Positions 1-9,463 of a stretch of DNA of 64,000 bases are shown here, piece by piece. The translations under genes and the position numbers were made by a program. Positions within the stretch are counted from its first letter, which is position 1. Every line of letters starts with the position of its first letter. Source of the DNA: Vibrio qingdaonensis (GTDB lineage: Bacteria; Pseudomonadota; Gammaproteobacteria; Enterobacterales; Vibrionaceae); the NCBI RefSeq assembly GCF_026191675.1, contig NZ_JAKRRY010000007.1, forward strand, positions 62,001 to 126,000, given 5' to 3'. Below the pieces are notes generated by a model, which saw only the letters and a program-made list of their open reading frames with translations, had not been told where the DNA came from and ran no database searches.

Positions 1-228
1 CACAGCCAGCATCGCCGTCGTTAACGGGTAGGTAACCTGATCTTCCACCACTTGAGGGGCTTGACCGGGATAGCTGGTTTTAATAATGACCTGCACATCG
101 GATAAATCAGGAATCGCATCAACCGGGGTATTTTTAACGCTGTATAACCCTGCTAACGTTAATAAGCAGCTGGCAACCAACACTAAAAATCGGTTACTGA
201 TCGACCAGCGTATAATCGCGCCTATCAT
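1..228 (-). CDS. cusA: Heavy-metal RND efflux pump, N-terminal part (CusA-like, cut by window edge)
   Basis: Only the first 76 codons are inside the window. The translation starts [19 protein letters not shown] and continues with [17 protein letters not shown], the first membrane helix and start of the porter domain typical of CusA/CzcA-type inner-membrane RND pumps. The ATG overlaps the stop of the upstream adaptor gene in an ATGA arrangement, so the two are translationally coupled. The product should be the proton-driven pump of a tripartite Cu(I)/Ag(I) exporter. Copper specificity is inferred from the neighbouring CusF-like domains and the CueR-type promoter, not from this fragment. Confidence 0.9.
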   Translation of the reverse strand, partial: MIGAIIRWSISNRFLVLVASCLLTLAGLYSVKNTPVDAIPDLSDVQVIIKTSYPGQAPQVVEDQVTYPLTTAMLAV

Positions 229-1976
229 AATGCTCCCTCCCCACTTTGCAGTTCAGAAAGCACATATTCAGCACCATTTTTACTGACTAAAAAGCGAACC
301 TTTTGCCCTTCAGAAAAATCGCTAAGCGCCACTTCACCATTGGTCGTGAAATTCATTTCTCCTGGCGCCCAGTTCCACTCTGGCACCGCATCATGACTAA
401 GCGTCACCATGCCAAAGTCCGCCATTAACATTGTGATCGTGCCATCAACCCAGACTTGCTCTGCCAGTGCGTCGCTGCTGATCTTAATTTCCGTCACGAC
501 ATACTGCCCTGACGTACCCTTTTCCATTGCAAATTCAATCTGCTGACCTGTTTTTAGCTTCGATAGATCCACGTTTTCTTGCACAGAAAAATCCATGGTC
601 ATACCGGGCCAGTTCCACTGAGGAACAGGCTGATGATTAATCGTCACCATGGCGTGCTGCGACATAACACTGCTAATTTCTCCTTTCGCCCACACCGTTT
701 CTGGTTCGGCTTCAACACCATTGATCCGCGCTAGATCGGCACTTTGGCTGGACTCTGAATCCAGCATAAATTGTGCAGAAGTCACCACACGCTCAGCAGA
801 CGTCAGCCCGGCTAACACTTCCACCCTGTCATTCGCTTCACGTCCAATATCCACTCGTACAGAGCGATATTTCCCATCGCCTTCAGAAAGCACCACTCGC
901 GTCATTCCACCAGAGCGAATGACACTAGAACGTGGGATCGTGAGTACCGACTCTTGGCTTGTCGGCTGAAGCGCAATGTTGGCAAACATATTGGGCTTTA
1001 ACTGATAATCCGAATTGGTAAATTTGAGACGAACTCTTAGGGTGCGAGTCGCAGGGTCAAGAATGGGATAAACATAGTCAACCGCACCACGCCATTCTTT
1101 ACCTGATAGGGCATCAAGCGTCATGACCGCTTCACTCCCGGCATGAATCCATTGCGCCTGACGCTCAAAGACTTCCGCATCGACCCACACTTCATCGATT
1201 GGACCTGCGCTGATCACCGGCTGCGCGGGTGATAAATATCCCCCTTCCCGAATGTCTAATTTAGCAACAATGCCACTGCCGAATGCTTTAATATCAATGG
1301 TCTGAGAAGCCTTTCCCGTCTTAACCACTTGGTTGATTTGAGCCCTGTCTACCCCAAGAGTCAGCAAACGTTCCGTTGCGCCTGTCACTAACGTCTTTCG
1401 TCCGGTGCGATAAGCGTTCAATAACTCTTCCTGCGCTTTAACCAACTCAGGTGAATACAGCTTAAACAACACGTCCCCTTTATTGACTCGCTCACCAACC
1501 GCATTGATGTATAGCTTTTCCACCCAACCGGATACACGTATATTGGTTTGCCATAAGCGACTTTCATCAAAAGCGATATACCCGACGGTCTCGATACGAG
1601 GGGAAAGCTTCTCTTGCTTTACTTGTTCTGTTTTTACCCCAAGATTATTTTCTACGGCAGGATTAATAATGACCGTTCCCGCCTTGTCGTTAGCACTGCT
1701 TGCATCCGTCGCATAAACGGGAATTAAATCCATGCCCATGGGTGACTTACCCGGTTGATCACGTTGATAATTCGGATCCATTGGCGCCACCCAATATAAC
1801 GGCTCGTTACTATTACCGTTATTATTACTATCACCGCTACCATTACTACTGGTGCCATTTTGACTGCCAAGCATCAGAGCCATATCGTGCCCGATTAAAT
1901 ACTGGCTACCGACACCCCCTACCCCTGCTCCAATAACTAAAGCAAGTAGCGCTATATTTCTCGTTTTCATATCCAT
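225..1976 (-). CDS. cusB: RND periplasmic adaptor CusB with two C-terminal CusF-like domains
   Basis: 583 residues. An N-terminal hydrophobic segment (about 8-25) is followed by a Ser/Asn/Gly linker and a heavy-metal-binding motif near residue 62 ([20 protein letters not shown]). The usual adaptor core (barrel-sandwich hybrid, beta-barrel, membrane-proximal domain) runs to about residue 420. Two CusF-like beta-barrels follow, near 428-490 and 508-575. The first keeps a full Cu(I)/Ag(I) set: His in NHQPVPQW, Trp in WNWPG and the Met pair in MTM. The second keeps the His and Trp but reads APGEMNF, with one Met. Stand-alone CusB is about 400 residues, so the chaperone is fused and doubled here. 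It is likely to link CusA and CusC and hand metal to the pump. Confidence 0.92.
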   Translation of the reverse strand: MDMKTRNIALLALVIGAGVGGVGSQYLIGHDMALMLGSQNGTSSNGSGDSNNNGNSNEPLYWVAPMDPNYQRDQPGKSPMGMDLIPVYATDASSANDKAGTVIINPAVENNLGVKTEQVKQEKLSPRIETVGYIAFDESRLWQTNIRVSGWVEKLYINAVGERVNKGDVLFKLYSPELVKAQEELLNAYRTGRKTLVTGATERLLTLGVDRAQINQVVKTGKASQTIDIKAFGSGIVAKLDIREGGYLSPAQPVISAGPIDEVWVDAEVFERQAQWIHAGSEAVMTLDALSGKEWRGAVDYVYPILDPATRTLRVRLKFTNSDYQLKPNMFANIALQPTSQESVLTIPRSSVIRSGGMTRVVLSEGDGKYRSVRVDIGREANDRVEVLAGLTSAERVVTSAQFMLDSESSQSADLARINGVEAEPETVWAKGEISSVMSQHAMVTINHQPVPQWNWPGMTMDFSVQENVDLSKLKTGQQIEFAMEKGTSGQYVVTEIKISSDALAEQVWVDGTITMLMADFGMVTLSHDAVPEWNWAPGEMNFTTNGEVALSDFSEGQKVRFLVSKNGAEYVLSELQSGEGAL

Positions 1977-2041
1977 TACCTTCTCAGAATTTGTACTTTA
2001 TTGGCGCTATCGTTTATTAACCTTTGCTTATTAACGGTGAC

Positions 2042-3427
2042 TTATTGACTCGTATTTGACGATGTCGACACCGTGGGCTGCTCAACGCGATAAGCGAACC
2101 CACCTAAGAAATAAGCCAAATTGCTATTGACCAAACTTAAGTCTGTTTCGAGTCTCAGCGCCTCTAATTCCATCGCCAGTTCATCCGTGGCAGAAGTAAT
2201 CACATCACTAAACTGTGAGGTATTATTCTGATAACCACGTTCAACGGCTTGGGTCCTAGACTGAGCTTGAGGCAACAGATTCTGACGATAGCGCTCTGTA
2301 CGCTCCATGAGATTTTGCCTATCCATCATTAACGCATTCACTTTGGCATTCATCTGAGAAAGCAACGCATCTTTGCTGGATTTCGATGCCACCACTTGGT
2401 ACTCGGCAGCGGTGTGATTTTTATCTTGGCGATTGCCGGTAAATAAGGGGATGTCCATGGTGACATAGGCACTTAATAGATCCGGTGCTGGTTCACCACG
2501 CATATTATTGGCTCGACGATGCGCGTACATCGCCTCGACACCAAATTGAGGTTTATACGCCTCTTGCGCAATGGCAACTTGAGTCTCACTGGCCGATATT
2601 TGAACATCTGCGATGCGAGCCATCGGATGACGATTGAGTAATGGATAATAATCACGCTGGTTTGCTCGCGAGAGTTGTCTCTCCAACTCATACCAATCGG
2701 AGGAAGTGGTGGCGGTAATTTGAGGTTGCTGCGCAAGCCATGTAGGCCCTAGCCATTCAGAAAACTGAGATACAATACGCGCCTGCATTTGACGATTTGC
2801 TTGCAGCTTGTCATCTAATTTACTGACTTGTAGCTGAGCTTGAATCAGATCCTGTGACTCACTATTGCCAATGGCGTAATTGGTTTGAATAAACCGCTCC
2901 ATTTCCCGCATCAGTTGCTGATTTTCTCGCAACACACGTTCTGACTGTTGTTGAAAACCCAGTTCATACCAAAGCTGAGATAGGCTGTTCGCGACCTCAA
3001 GTTCTCGCACAGCCACTTGATACTCGACACCATTGGCTTGTTGTTGAGCTTTTTGGTTCTGCAAGTCAAGCGTTGAACCTCGCCCAAATTGCTGCATCAG
3101 CCCTACCGAAACGTTACTCATAGGGTCTTGATCCAATGCAAAACTGTCAGTAGGTAAGCCACCGACTCCCACTTTGAGCACGGGATCCTTAAGCGTTGAA
3201 CTGGCAATACCCGACTCCCGCATTGACTGCGATTGCGCATAGTACTGCATACGATTCGCATCATTAGCAATCGCATACTCTATGAGCTCAGAAAGCGTGA
3301 CTGAAGGTTGTTGTATCTGCTGTTTGCTCACAACGGGTAGGTTTGCATACACCGTTGATGGCACGAATAGAATTACGCTCACAGCAAGCGCAACCACATT
3401 AATGCTTTGATTCACAATAAATTCCAA
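2042..3427 (-). CDS. cusC: TolC-family outer-membrane channel (CusC-like)
   Basis: 461 residues with an N-terminal signal peptide (hydrophobic about 10-28, ending VYANL). Long, Gln-rich amphipathic helices occur in two similar halves, the pattern of the TolC/OEP family; the repeats start near residues 45 and 260. It sits 65 bp upstream of cusB on the same strand and should supply the outer-membrane duct of the tripartite metal exporter. No lipobox Cys is evident, so it is probably not a lipoprotein, unlike E. coli CusC. The symbol is assigned by operon context. Confidence 0.85.
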   Translation of the reverse strand: MEFIVNQSINVVALAVSVILFVPSTVYANLPVVSKQQIQQPSVTLSELIEYAIANDANRMQYYAQSQSMRESGIASSTLKDPVLKVGVGGLPTDSFALDQDPMSNVSVGLMQQFGRGSTLDLQNQKAQQQANGVEYQVAVRELEVANSLSQLWYELGFQQQSERVLRENQQLMREMERFIQTNYAIGNSESQDLIQAQLQVSKLDDKLQANRQMQARIVSQFSEWLGPTWLAQQPQITATTSSDWYELERQLSRANQRDYYPLLNRHPMARIADVQISASETQVAIAQEAYKPQFGVEAMYAHRRANNMRGEPAPDLLSAYVTMDIPLFTGNRQDKNHTAAEYQVVASKSSKDALLSQMNAKVNALMMDRQNLMERTERYRQNLLPQAQSRTQAVERGYQNNTSQFSDVITSATDELAMELEALRLETDLSLVNSNLAYFLGGFAYRVEQPTVSTSSNTSQ

Positions 3428-3504
3428 TCTGCGTGCTAAAAAACAAGCACGATTAAATCAACCCATAGCGCTAGGCTAAGGGTTCAACGAAAATTCAGAT
3501 CAGA

Positions 3505-3984
3505 TTAAATGGTCGGTGGGCGTTCTAATGATTCAATGCGGGTTAATATAGGTAGGAAGTGCTCACTGTTTCTTTTCGAAAAACGCGAGCTATGACCGTT
3601 GGTAATCAGTGCGATTGGAGACAGACCAAGTGTGTTTCCACACGCCGTCGTACAGCACGTATGAGCCATATCGCTGCTATCAGAGCAATCTACCATAACA
3701 CGGCTTGACTCATGGTAAACCACAGCAGGAGAGCCTGAAGCGTCAGTATTCAAAACATTGGATTTTAGACCGTGGGTCTTTGCCACTTGGCTAGTATGGT
3801 GTGACTCACCACGTATTGGGTGCGTGATAGCAGTTTGATTCATTTCGCAAGGTATTGAGGCAGACATAGCGTCCATACCTCCCATCATGCTCATCGCAGG
3901 CATACCTGAGACAAACGTTGAAACAACGAGTGCCACCAGACTCAAAAGAGTTAGCCAAATTTTGCGAGCATTTGAAAGACGCAT
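3505..3984 (-). CDS. Small secreted or membrane-anchored Cys/Met/His-rich protein of the copper operon
   Basis: 159 residues. One N-terminal hydrophobic helix (about 10-28) is followed by a Met-rich stretch (MPAMSMMGGMDAMSAS). Scattered Cys and His residues include a CCTTAC cluster near 116-121. I do not recognise a named family. The Met, Cys and His content and its place as first gene behind a CueR-type promoter suggest a periplasmic metal-binding accessory of the efflux system; that role is inference. The start follows the promoter by about 20 bp, which leaves a short leader. Confidence 0.65.
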   Translation of the reverse strand: MRLSNARKIWLTLLSLVALVVSTFVSGMPAMSMMGGMDAMSASIPCEMNQTAITHPIRGESHHTSQVAKTHGLKSNVLNTDASGSPAVVYHESSRVMVDCSDSSDMAHTCCTTACGNTLGLSPIALITNGHSSRFSKRNSEHFLPILTRIESLERPPTI

Positions 3985-4013
3985 ACCACACCTAAAGAAA
4001 CATAATCGGAGCG

Positions 4014-4044
4014 AGTATAAAGGTTACCCTTAGGGGAAGGTCAA
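4014..4044 (-). promoter_or_regulatory. CueR-type (MerR-family) promoter of the cus operon
   Basis: On the minus strand TTGACC and TATACT are separated by 19 bp. The spacer starts TTCCCCT, and the left half (TTGACCTTCCCCT) is the same as I recall for the E. coli copA CueR promoter. The right half (GGGTAACCT) is a degenerate mirror. The over-long spacer is the hallmark of MerR-family activators, which untwist DNA when metal binds. The first cus gene starts about 30 bp downstream. No CueR gene is in the window. Confidence 0.65.
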
Positions 4045-4102
4045 CCAATAATAAACACTCGCTCCATTAACCCAAAAACGAGGGGAAACCTAGTCTCCAA
4101 TG

Positions 4103-5212
4103 CTAACTTTCAATGTAATCGACCACGGTCAAGCCAAATCCCGACAAGGAATGATATTTTTTATCAGAAGACGACAACAAATTCATTCTGGTCACCCCTA
4201 TATCCGATAGGATTTGCGAACCAACACCGACTCGCCTTGAGGTATCTAGCTTCTTACTGACATGAGAAACCTCGCCTTTATCAAGCGCGGCAAAATGCTT
4301 CACTTTATTGATCTGAGTTTCTTTGTTTTCTTGTTGGCTAAGAATCACCATCACGCCACCATCTTCTGCTATTTTTTGCATCGCTTTGTGCAGTGGCCAA
4401 ATATGGCGAGGTTCACGAGCTGAAAGTAACACATCATGAAACGTATCTTGTACATGGACGCGTACATTGGTGGGCTCTGCTGTCACGGTGCCACTTTGCA
4501 ACGCAAAGTGAACCAGGTTGTCCACGGTATCGCGATAGGTCACCATATTAAACTCACCGAATTCAGTCGGTAATCGACATTCGGCGATTCGTTCAATGGT
4601 CGTTTCTGTATTATTCCGAAATTCGATAAGGTCTGCGATCGTACCCAGCTTAATTCCATGCTTTTCTGCGAAAATTTCAAGTTGAGGGCGTCTCGCCATT
4701 GTGCCGTCTTCATTCAGAATTTCGACGATAACCGAAGAGGCTTCAAATCCTGCTAGCCTCGCTAAATCGCACCCTGCTTCGGTATGCCCAGCGCGCACTA
4801 GGACTCCACCATCTTTCGCAGCAAGAGGGAAAATATGCCCTGGTTGCACCAAATCTTGCGGTCTAGCCTCTTTACTAACCGCTGCTTGTATGGTGACCGC
4901 GCGATCCTCTGCTGAAATTCCAGTGGTCACCCCTTCCGCCGCTTCAATTGAAACGGTAAATGCCGTTGCCCACGGCTCTGTCGGGTTCTGTACCATCGGA
5001 AATAACTTTAAGCTGTCGCAGCGCTGCTTGGTCATGGTTAAACAAATAAGCCCACGGCCATGGGTGGCCATGAAGTTGACATCTTGAGCGGTGATTTTTT
5101 CCGCCGCCATCATAATGTCACCTTCATTTTCACGGTCTTCGTCATCCATCAAAATAACCATTTTACCTTGACGGTAATCTTCAATGACGTCTTCTATATT
5201 GCTAATTGCCAT
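4103..5212 (-). CDS. ribB: 3,4-dihydroxy-2-butanone-4-phosphate synthase with degenerate RibA-like C-terminal domain
   Basis: 369 residues. Residues 1-200 form a complete DHBP synthase (ribulose-5-phosphate to DHBP plus formate, riboflavin pathway) with the [10 protein letters not shown] acidic loop, THGRGLICL and the [11 protein letters not shown] region. Residues about 205-369 resemble GTP cyclohydrolase II, but the zinc site is gone: the Cys-rich SECLTGD...RCDCG region is replaced by [19 protein letters not shown]. It is therefore expected to act only as RibB. It is the last gene of the C4-sugar operon, 12 bp after the preceding stop, which leaves no space for the FMN riboswitch known in front of Vibrio ribB. 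It may be a paralogue under sugar control, or recruited for a C4 phosphate. Confidence 0.9.
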   Translation of the reverse strand: MAISNIEDVIEDYRQGKMVILMDDEDRENEGDIMMAAEKITAQDVNFMATHGRGLICLTMTKQRCDSLKLFPMVQNPTEPWATAFTVSIEAAEGVTTGISAEDRAVTIQAAVSKEARPQDLVQPGHIFPLAAKDGGVLVRAGHTEAGCDLARLAGFEASSVIVEILNEDGTMARRPQLEIFAEKHGIKLGTIADLIEFRNNTETTIERIAECRLPTEFGEFNMVTYRDTVDNLVHFALQSGTVTAEPTNVRVHVQDTFHDVLLSAREPRHIWPLHKAMQKIAEDGGVMVILSQQENKETQINKVKHFAALDKGEVSHVSKKLDTSRRVGVGSQILSDIGVTRMNLLSSSDKKYHSLSGFGLTVVDYIES

Positions 5213-5224
5213 CGCACTTACACC

Positions 5225-6067
5225 TTACTGATTCTCAATATTTTTAATAAAAGAGACACTCTGCTCTAACGTGTCTGCGATAATTTGAATACTTTCAGGC
5301 GAGCGTCCTCGAATGGGAAATGAATCTTTGCGACGATACATTCTAAGCGGCTTCTCGATACTAAAAGGCATTTTCCTCATGGCTAATGACTCAATAATCG
5401 GCGTAAAGTTAACAATGCCATCGCCCAGTGCCGGAAAGGTAAACTTGTCATCATGAACTTGCACATCTTTGACATGAAAATGACGGCAAAACGGCATCGC
5501 TATTTTCGCTTCTTCACTGGGACTCAAATTCGGAACGAGGGATACCGAATTACCGGGGTCAAAATTGAGCGCTAAAGCAGGGTGCCCCACTTCTTGTAAA
5601 ATTCTTATGCCGTCGTGCGCAGTGGCAAAAGCATTAAAATTAAGATCGCCGCCATTTTCTATACAAATGACACACCCGAGATCTTCCGCATAGGGCGCAA
5701 GTATCTTCAAATTATCCACAATAACCTGACGGTCAGCGATAGGACCAGTACAGGTATTGAGAAAACGAACGCCCAAATGGTTCGCAAAATCAATCCGCAT
5801 TTTAAACTCTGCGATTGCATTTGGAGCCGCTAAATTCATCGTGCACCCCAACGCATTTGATTGCAGCGATTCTTTTTCCAAAAGTGTTAATAAGTACTGA
5901 GCATGATTTTTGGAAAACATATCGCTATCAAGCTGCCCTACATACCCTTGATTAAAGGCAAACTCAACATATTGAACGCCAAGTTTACTAATTGTCTTCA
6001 GTGACGTTTTCAAATCATGCCCATCAAATATGGCCGTATTTATGGCTAACCTTTCTGTAATACTCAT
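5225..6067 (-). CDS. Sugar phosphate isomerase/epimerase, TIM-barrel family
   Basis: 280 residues of the AP-endonuclease-2-like TIM barrel family (xylose isomerase-like). Visible are the opening strand (RLAINTAIFDG), the ligand region CIENGGD (Glu near 147), LNFDPGN (Asp near 179) and HFHVKD (His near 207). The late Glu in FSIEKPLR also fits the metal site. Members epimerise or isomerise keto-sugars or their phosphates; EryC of Brucella erythritol catabolism is one example. Given the tetrulose-phosphate-type neighbours, a tetrulose or tetrulose-phosphate substrate is my inference. It sits 16 bp after the AEC carrier gene. Confidence 0.75.
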   Translation of the reverse strand: MSITERLAINTAIFDGHDLKTSLKTISKLGVQYVEFAFNQGYVGQLDSDMFSKNHAQYLLTLLEKESLQSNALGCTMNLAAPNAIAEFKMRIDFANHLGVRFLNTCTGPIADRQVIVDNLKILAPYAEDLGCVICIENGGDLNFNAFATAHDGIRILQEVGHPALALNFDPGNSVSLVPNLSPSEEAKIAMPFCRHFHVKDVQVHDDKFTFPALGDGIVNFTPIIESLAMRKMPFSIEKPLRMYRRKDSFPIRGRSPESIQIIADTLEQSVSFIKNIENQ

Positions 6068-6083
6068 AACGATAATCCTTTAT

Positions 6084-6998
6084 TTAAGTCACAATATATC
6101 CAACCACTCGTTCCCAGCCCAAAAGAGATAACAGGGAGAATAGGGTCGTAAATAAAATCACGCTCGCGGTGGCTTGTTTGGCGACGTGATACCTTTCCGA
6201 TAGAAGGTATACATTAATGCCCGTGGGCAAACTCGATAGAAGAACCAAGACTTGGGTTTCTAATACACTTAAACCAATCACGTAATTGGCAATGAGTAAT
6301 ACTAGAAGTGGGAAAAAAAGTATCTTAACCAGTAACAGTGACAACACTTTTTCTTTGGCAAGCGATCTAAGTTGGTAGAAGCTTAAACTGGCTCCAAGTA
6401 CACATAAAATAACAGGTAAGGCCACCCAGCCCACCGCAGACAAACCATTGACGACCCATGGGCTCAACGTCATCCCCCACAAATTCAATAATAGTCCACT
6501 CACAATCGCGATAAGAATGGGGTCTGTGGCTACCTTACGATAACTATAAAAACCTGATTCCCCAGAATGAATCATCAATACGTTAAATAACGGAAGCACA
6601 ACCAGTAAGTTAGTGACAACAATACCCATTAAAATGAGTTCAGCTTCCGCGCCATAAAGTGTGAATATCAATGGTACACCGACGCCAACAGCATTGGGGT
6701 ATATCGCTGAAATAGCTTTAATATTGGAGCTGGCGGCCGTGTTCAGCTTGTTTTTCATCAGACTATGGCGTAAACCAAAAAAGAGCGTGCCGACACAAAC
6801 TCCGTAAGTGGCAATAACGCTCAGTGATGGCAGTAAATTAAGATCCGCGCGATAAATAGATGAAAAAAACAAACTCGGGGTTAGGTAACTAAAAGCAAAG
6901 CTTCGAATCCAGTCAACCCGCACCTGAGTCACTTGCGGAACCGTTTTAGCAATGAAGAAGCCAAGGAATATCCATGACATTAACTTGGCTTGCTCCAT
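6084..6998 (-). CDS. AEC-family (auxin efflux carrier-like) transporter
   Basis: 304 residues and about ten hydrophobic segments. The two-half layout, with a conserved mid-helix Asn/Pro region (AISAIYPNAVGVGVPLI) and a second half ending in LLSSLPTGINVYLLS, is typical of AEC permeases. These move small organic anions in bacteria, for example malate or malonate. It lies within the C4-sugar operon, 3 bp from the TpiA-like gene. A TRAP importer is already encoded upstream, so this carrier may export an overflow acid or import a second substrate. The direction of transport cannot be read from sequence. Confidence 0.8.
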   Translation of the reverse strand: MEQAKLMSWIFLGFFIAKTVPQVTQVRVDWIRSFAFSYLTPSLFFSSIYRADLNLLPSLSVIATYGVCVGTLFFGLRHSLMKNKLNTAASSNIKAISAIYPNAVGVGVPLIFTLYGAEAELILMGIVVTNLLVVLPLFNVLMIHSGESGFYSYRKVATDPILIAIVSGLLLNLWGMTLSPWVVNGLSAVGWVALPVILCVLGASLSFYQLRSLAKEKVLSLLLVKILFFPLLVLLIANYVIGLSVLETQVLVLLSSLPTGINVYLLSERYHVAKQATASVILFTTLFSLLSLLGWERVVGYIVT

Positions 6999-7001
6999 AA
7001 A

Positions 7002-7796
7002 CTAGCAAGGCTCCTTCACGGTACTATTAGCTTTACTTTGCGCAATAGACAACAGTTCAAGGTAGCCCGAGGCTTGCCATGCGGTCCGCCCGACAAAAAC
7101 GCCATCAATATTGGGCTGGTCGAGTAATTCCGACGCATTATCCAAATTAACACTCCCTCCATAGAGCAAAGTCATGTCTTGCGCTATTGGCTCTCCATAC
7201 TGGCGACTCAACGCCTCTCGAATTGCCTGGTGAACACCTTCCGCTTCCTCATTGGTCGCCGGGGTGCCATTTTCACCGATGGCCCAAATAGGCTCGTAAG
7301 CAATAATGACCTGACTAACTTGGGCAAGCGGCACTTGAAACAACGCGATTTTCACCTGTCTAACAACAGATTCAATCGACACACCCCATTGTTTTTCATC
7401 GGCACTATCGCCTACGCACACTAGCGGTGTCAGACCATGCTTTAACGCCGCTCGTACTTTTTGGTTCACCGTTTTATCCGATTCGCCAAACAAGCCTCTT
7501 CGCTCAGAATGCCCAATTTCTACTAACGTCGCGCCACAATCTTTAAGCATTACTGGCGAAACCTCTCCAGTAAAAGCGCCCTCATCTTGCCAGCACATAT
7601 TTTGTGCGCCCACTTTCATCTTCGTATCACTGAAATGGCTCACCACATTAGTGATATAAGGAAAAGGAGGAATAACAAACGGTTGAACACCAGCGTTGCA
7701 ATTTTTGACCGACGTAGACACCGCATTAGCCCAATCTTGTGCGGTCTCACCGGTCTTGTTCATTTTCCAGCTTGTCCCTACCCATATTTTTTTCAT
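7002..7796 (-). CDS. Triose-phosphate isomerase-like tetrulose-phosphate isomerase (LerI/EryH type)
   Basis: 264 residues of the TIM family with the catalytic set intact: Lys in GTSWKMNKT (about 12), His in EIGHSERRG (about 98) and Glu in IAYEPIWAIGENG (about 170). The phosphate loop LYGGSVN is also present. The start reads GTSWKMNKT instead of the NWKMNG of housekeeping TpiA; I recall this variant from LerI/EryH-type enzymes that turn L-erythrulose-1-phosphate into D-erythrulose-4-phosphate. Context with an RpiB-like isomerase and a DhaK-type kinase supports that role. It overlaps dhaL by 4 bp (ATGA). A true TpiA is not excluded. Confidence 0.78.
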   Translation of the reverse strand: MKKIWVGTSWKMNKTGETAQDWANAVSTSVKNCNAGVQPFVIPPFPYITNVVSHFSDTKMKVGAQNMCWQDEGAFTGEVSPVMLKDCGATLVEIGHSERRGLFGESDKTVNQKVRAALKHGLTPLVCVGDSADEKQWGVSIESVVRQVKIALFQVPLAQVSQVIIAYEPIWAIGENGTPATNEEAEGVHQAIREALSRQYGEPIAQDMTLLYGGSVNLDNASELLDQPNIDGVFVGRTAWQASGYLELLSIAQSKANSTVKEPC

Positions 7797-8425
7797 GCCG
7801 GAACCTGCTCACAGGCAAACTCACTCATGAATTCAAGAATGAAGGCCATCGACATGGCGCCTGGGTCCGGGTGGCCTAGGGAACGCTCGCCTAACGTTTT
7901 TGCCTTACCCGTTGTCGCGATCATCTCTTTTGTCGCCTCAACACCTTGTTTTGCTGACGCTGCAATCGCGGGGAGATGTTCCGCTAAATCACCGGACAGT
8001 GACTCTGATGTTTTCACCGCCGCGACCAGAGCATCAATCATAGTTTTGTCACCGGGCTTTGCACCACCACGTTCATAGACACCTTCTAATCCCGCGGTTA
8101 AAAACGCCGACAACGTCTGGGTATCTAATACCGTTGCCCCTTTAATGGCTTTTGCGCCAGAACGATACAACGTACCAAAGATAGCGCCCGATGCCCCACC
8201 CATTGATGCCATCATAGTGCTGCCAATTTTGAGTAATAACTTACTGACATCTTCTGGCTGATAATCACTTGCCAGTAATTCGGCCACCGCTTTAAAGCCA
8301 CGCTCCATACCGATGCCATGGTCACCGTCACCAATGGCTTGGTCATATTTGGTTAATACCGGCTCACTTGCGATCATTTTATCTGCCACATAAGCCATCA
8401 TGTTTTTCGTTGTTAATGCATCCAT
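7793..8425 (-). CDS. dhaL: Dihydroxyacetone/tetrulose kinase subunit L (DhaL)
   Basis: 210 residues, the usual DhaL length. It carries the Mg-ADP/ATP motifs AIGDGDHGIGMERGF (about 27-41), the GGASGAIFGT loop and GDKTMIDAL (about 105), ending with HPDPGAMSMAF. DhaL holds the nucleotide and passes phosphate to the ketose bound on DhaK. No DhaM or other PTS donor is in the operon, so ATP is the likely donor, as in DerK/LerK-type tetrulose kinases. Preceded by dhaK with a 3-bp gap. Confidence 0.9.
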   Translation of the reverse strand: MDALTTKNMMAYVADKMIASEPVLTKYDQAIGDGDHGIGMERGFKAVAELLASDYQPEDVSKLLLKIGSTMMASMGGASGAIFGTLYRSGAKAIKGATVLDTQTLSAFLTAGLEGVYERGGAKPGDKTMIDALVAAVKTSESLSGDLAEHLPAIAASAKQGVEATKEMIATTGKAKTLGERSLGHPDPGAMSMAFILEFMSEFACEQVPA

Positions 8426-8428
8426 TTC

Positions 8429-9427
8429 TTAATTCCTTAACGCAAAAGAGTCACAAGGTAGGTCGTAAAGTGATTTAATTTCTTCATCCAATTTGAGCAT
8501 GGTCAGTGAATAACCCGACATCTCCTGCGATGTACAGTAATTCCCCACTAACGTGTGGTGAACGCTAATACCACGTTCAGCAAGCAAAGCGTGTGCTTTT
8601 CGGCTCGCGATTAACAGCTCCATATAAGTCGATGAGCCCAGGTTGTTCACAAGTAAACAGACTTCATCACCCTTTTGGTACGGTAAGTCATCACACAGTT
8701 GATCAATTAACTTCGTCACAACCTCATCTGCCGATGACATTTTTTCTCTTGCCACGCCAGGTTCACCATGTAGCCCCATACCAATCTCAAGTTCATCATC
8801 TGGTAACTCAAAATTAAAGGTATTGGTTTGCGGCACGGAACCTGCTGATAACGCCACACCTATTGAACGCGTATTGTCTCGTGCACGCTCTGTGACCTTC
8901 ACAACGTCTTCGAAGCTATATGACAAAGAGGCGGCACCAGCAATTTTCAATACATAAACATCCCCTGCCGTGCCGCGCCTTTCCGTGATTTTTTCTAGCG
9001 GCGCTGACGCCACGTCGTCCCATACTCGAATGGTATGAGTCTTAATATCATCGTCGTCTGCTAGCTCTGCGGCGATATCAAAATTCATATTGTCTCCGGC
9101 GTAATTACCATATATATAGATAACCCCTTTGCCGTTATTTACCGCTTCTGTGGTCTGCAAAATAACATTAGGTGGAGGCGCAGCAAAAATATCACCTAGT
9201 GCGGCAGCATCCGCTAAACCATGCCCGACATACCCTGCAAATAAAGGCTCATGACCCGCACCACCGCCCGTCAAGATGGCCACTTTATCCGAAGGAAGAT
9301 CGGTACGAATGGCCGCTGTAATACCCGGAAGTGCTTCCAACTTTCCGCTCATGACAGACAGAAGACCTTCAAATTGTTCTTGTGCCACATTAAGCGGCTC
9401 ATTAATCAGTTTTTTTGGTTTTCTCAT
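8429..9427 (-). CDS. dhaK: Dihydroxyacetone/tetrulose kinase subunit K (DhaK)
   Basis: 332 residues. The substrate-binding DhaK fold is shown by the ILTGGGAGHEPLFAGYVG loop (about 52-69), NYAGDNMNFD (about 108-117) and the covalent-binding His in GMGLHGEPG (about 218). The family forms a hemiaminal between this His and a short ketose, either dihydroxyacetone or erythrulose. The operon, with tetrulose-phosphate-type isomerases and no glycerol genes, favours a four-carbon ketose; this is inference. Subunits K and L are separate genes here rather than one fused ATP-dependent kinase. Confidence 0.9.
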   Translation of the reverse strand: MRKPKKLINEPLNVAQEQFEGLLSVMSGKLEALPGITAAIRTDLPSDKVAILTGGGAGHEPLFAGYVGHGLADAAALGDIFAAPPPNVILQTTEAVNNGKGVIYIYGNYAGDNMNFDIAAELADDDDIKTHTIRVWDDVASAPLEKITERRGTAGDVYVLKIAGAASLSYSFEDVVKVTERARDNTRSIGVALSAGSVPQTNTFNFELPDDELEIGMGLHGEPGVAREKMSSADEVVTKLIDQLCDDLPYQKGDEVCLLVNNLGSSTYMELLIASRKAHALLAERGISVHHTLVGNYCTSQEMSGYSLTMLKLDEEIKSLYDLPCDSFALRN

Positions 9428-9463
9428 GGGTTCACCACTTATTTTTTAACAGTTATTTCACGT

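Noticed and set aside
5213..5224. FMN riboswitch in front of ribB
   Set aside because: Only 12 bp separate ribB from the upstream stop codon, and no aptamer-like structure fits there.
7587..8078. 163-codon plus-strand ORF
   Set aside because: Antisense to tpiA-like and dhaL genes with intact motifs; its translation has no family features.
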